From Pleurotus ostreatus/Saccharomyces cerevisiae fusant (taxonomy: Eukaryota; Opisthokonta): a stretch of 61,139 bases of DNA. The DNA is taken from contig JAMQCK010000115.1 in NCBI GenBank assembly GCA_024196135.1, positions 1 to 61,139 of the forward strand. The letters are read 5' to 3'. The position numbers and the translations under genes were made by a program. The notes beneath the pieces are model-generated. The model was not told the origin of the DNA. It ran no database searches and saw nothing but the letters and a program-made list of their open reading frames with translations. Shown one piece after another: positions 59,884 through 61,139 of this stretch (positions are counted from its first letter, which is position 1; each line of letters opens with the position of its first letter).

Positions 59884-60818
59884 TGATTGAGCTCTTGAGA
59901 GACCTGGCGCAGAGGATGGATAACGAGCTGCTCACGCCGGTGCTTCCCAAGCTGTGTCACGGCGTGACGCCCATACCACGGTGCGTGATTATGCTATGTC
60001 GGCGTTGCTTGGGTTTTCCGTGAGATGCCACTTCTGCGACGGCAGTGCTTGCTTATGAGGTTGGACTTCTTGCTCAGACAGAAAGCCGAGACTCCATTAG
60101 GTAGCCTCACCATGGCGCCGGTTTATCGAGCAGGCTCACGCTATCGTCGGCGCGGTTGCTGTACTGCCATTTTCATGTGGTGAGCTCAATCTCTTCCCTT
60201 CGCTGAGCAAGTCTGGTCTCCTCGATGCTCCTTGGGCGCCTGCTCCGAGTTGCTTGGAACTTCGCGCGTGCTAATGAGGACCTCTCGCGCAATATGCGGG
60301 CCCCCAAGCGCTACTTGTGCTTTCTCCGAGGTGAGCTCGTTCGATTCGTGCTCGCCTACTATATTCCCCACGATCTACGAAGACCGCAATCCTCTAATCG
60401 CGCCGGCGCGGGCTGGCTGCTGGCTCCCGAGCGATCTTGCAGAGGTGCTGATCTCCGCTCTAGGATTCTTGTCATCCGGCATCACGCGCTCAAGATGCAT
60501 ATGGTACAAGATCACCACTCGTCGCGCTGGATGCAGCTCGAGTCGCGAGCGCCTCCTGCACCTCGTATCCCTCTCCCTGGGTCCGATAGTACCTCATGGC
60601 TCATCGGTGCTGAGCTCGTCGCTTTAGGTGGTTCGCTATTCGCCCTACACTCTCAATGTTCTTCGTTTGTGACTGGCCAACCTGCGCGAGAGCATTGCAG
60701 CCAATCGCATACCTGTCGACGAGCTTGCTGGTGTGTCGGCGAGGCCAGGGATGACCATCCGAACACGGGTTATATAACGACATATGCGCTGAGGAAATTG
60801 GGCAAGGCCGTACAGTAG
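59884..60818 (+). CDS. Possible family X gene, unrecognised
   Basis: A candidate start MIELLRDLAQRMDNELLTPV is followed by a likely donor (CG|GTGCGT). From 60225 a long ORF runs to TAG at 60816-60818 and ends ARDDHPNTGYITTYALRKL. The 3' half aligns with the minus strand of 29725-30371, including the stop codon, which argues for a real protein family. No domain or membrane segment is convincing, and the middle (60.0-60.2 kb) cannot be joined with certainty. Confidence 0.35.
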
Positions 60819-61139
60819 AAATCAGACCAGTCCTGTCCGTAGTCCGATACGCTCGCTCGCCCGAGACCTATATGTAGCGGAAATGTTGTGGTACAAGCCG
60901 GGCCAAAACCCTTGGAGTCGCAGGAAAGTGGTTGTCGTGTATACGAGCGAAGCCGAGAAGTCGGTACCAGAAGGCATATACGGAGAGTCCAAGCAAGCCT
61001 CAAGAGACAATCCGAGTCATGTCAGAGCGTGGATATATTTCGTAGAATAGGGATCTTGCGGTCGTATGTAAGACGAAGGAGAAGGATAACTTCAATTGTG
61101 AATTCAGACGAAGACGAGAATACGAATGTCGAAAGAGAG
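60819..61139. other. Window end, nothing recognised
   Basis: Two overlapping minus-strand ORFs start here, but neither has recognisable content. Confidence 0.3.

Overview
The window looks like nuclear DNA of a filamentous basidiomycete, most likely a wood-decay agaricomycete such as a polypore. The genes are GC-rich and cut by many short GT..AG introns of about 46-60 nt. Gene content fits: an AA9 polysaccharide monooxygenase, several P450s, a secreted low-complexity protein and two large fungal NLR (STAND) genes with C2/NACHT/WD40 and Goodbye/NACHT/ankyrin layouts. Exon borders were placed by eye from splice sites and reading frame.

Layout. 1-628: a small inverted-repeat DNA transposon (MITE-like) just upstream of a glutathione peroxidase (737-1391,+). 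An Svf1-like gene follows (1668-3073,-), then two tandem, apparently intact type 1 methionine aminopeptidase genes (3313-5134 and 5474-7312, both -). A non-ribosomal peptide synthetase gene lies directly behind them (7532 to about 11690,-). Next are an AA9 gene (13393-14691,+), a Gly/Ser-rich conserved protein (15715-17083,+), dimeric alpha/beta-barrel (DABB) gene 1 (17347-18114,-), a divergent P450 pair (18566-20738,- and 21252-23598,+) and a C2-NACHT-WD40 gene (24013-29317,+). 29.3-36.0 kb is gene-poor and holds decayed copies of unknown families. Then come a third P450 (36030-38158,-), DABB gene 2 (38834-39582,+), a full-size ABCB transporter (40019-45133,-), DABB gene 3 (45787-46526,-), a secreted FGG/MGG-rich protein (47335-48330,-), a short-chain dehydrogenase (49153-50386,+) and a Goodbye-NACHT-ankyrin gene (51575-55661,+). 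55.7-61.1 kb is again gene-poor and carries an inverted relative of the 29.7-32 kb block.

How it may work together. The NRPS, three P450s, a dehydrogenase, an ABC exporter and three copies of one small DABB family lie within about 43 kb. That is the tool set of a fungal secondary-metabolite cluster. The doubled methionine aminopeptidase next to the NRPS could be a self-resistance gene, as in the fumagillin cluster of Aspergillus fumigatus, which carries MetAP genes. This is inference, but it is the most interesting testable idea here. Other points of note are a predicted 2-nt micro-exon conserved in both MetAP copies, three DABB paralogues with the same four-exon structure, a degenerate ATP-binding loop in the ankyrin NLR, and an old inverted duplication joining the two gene-poor regions.
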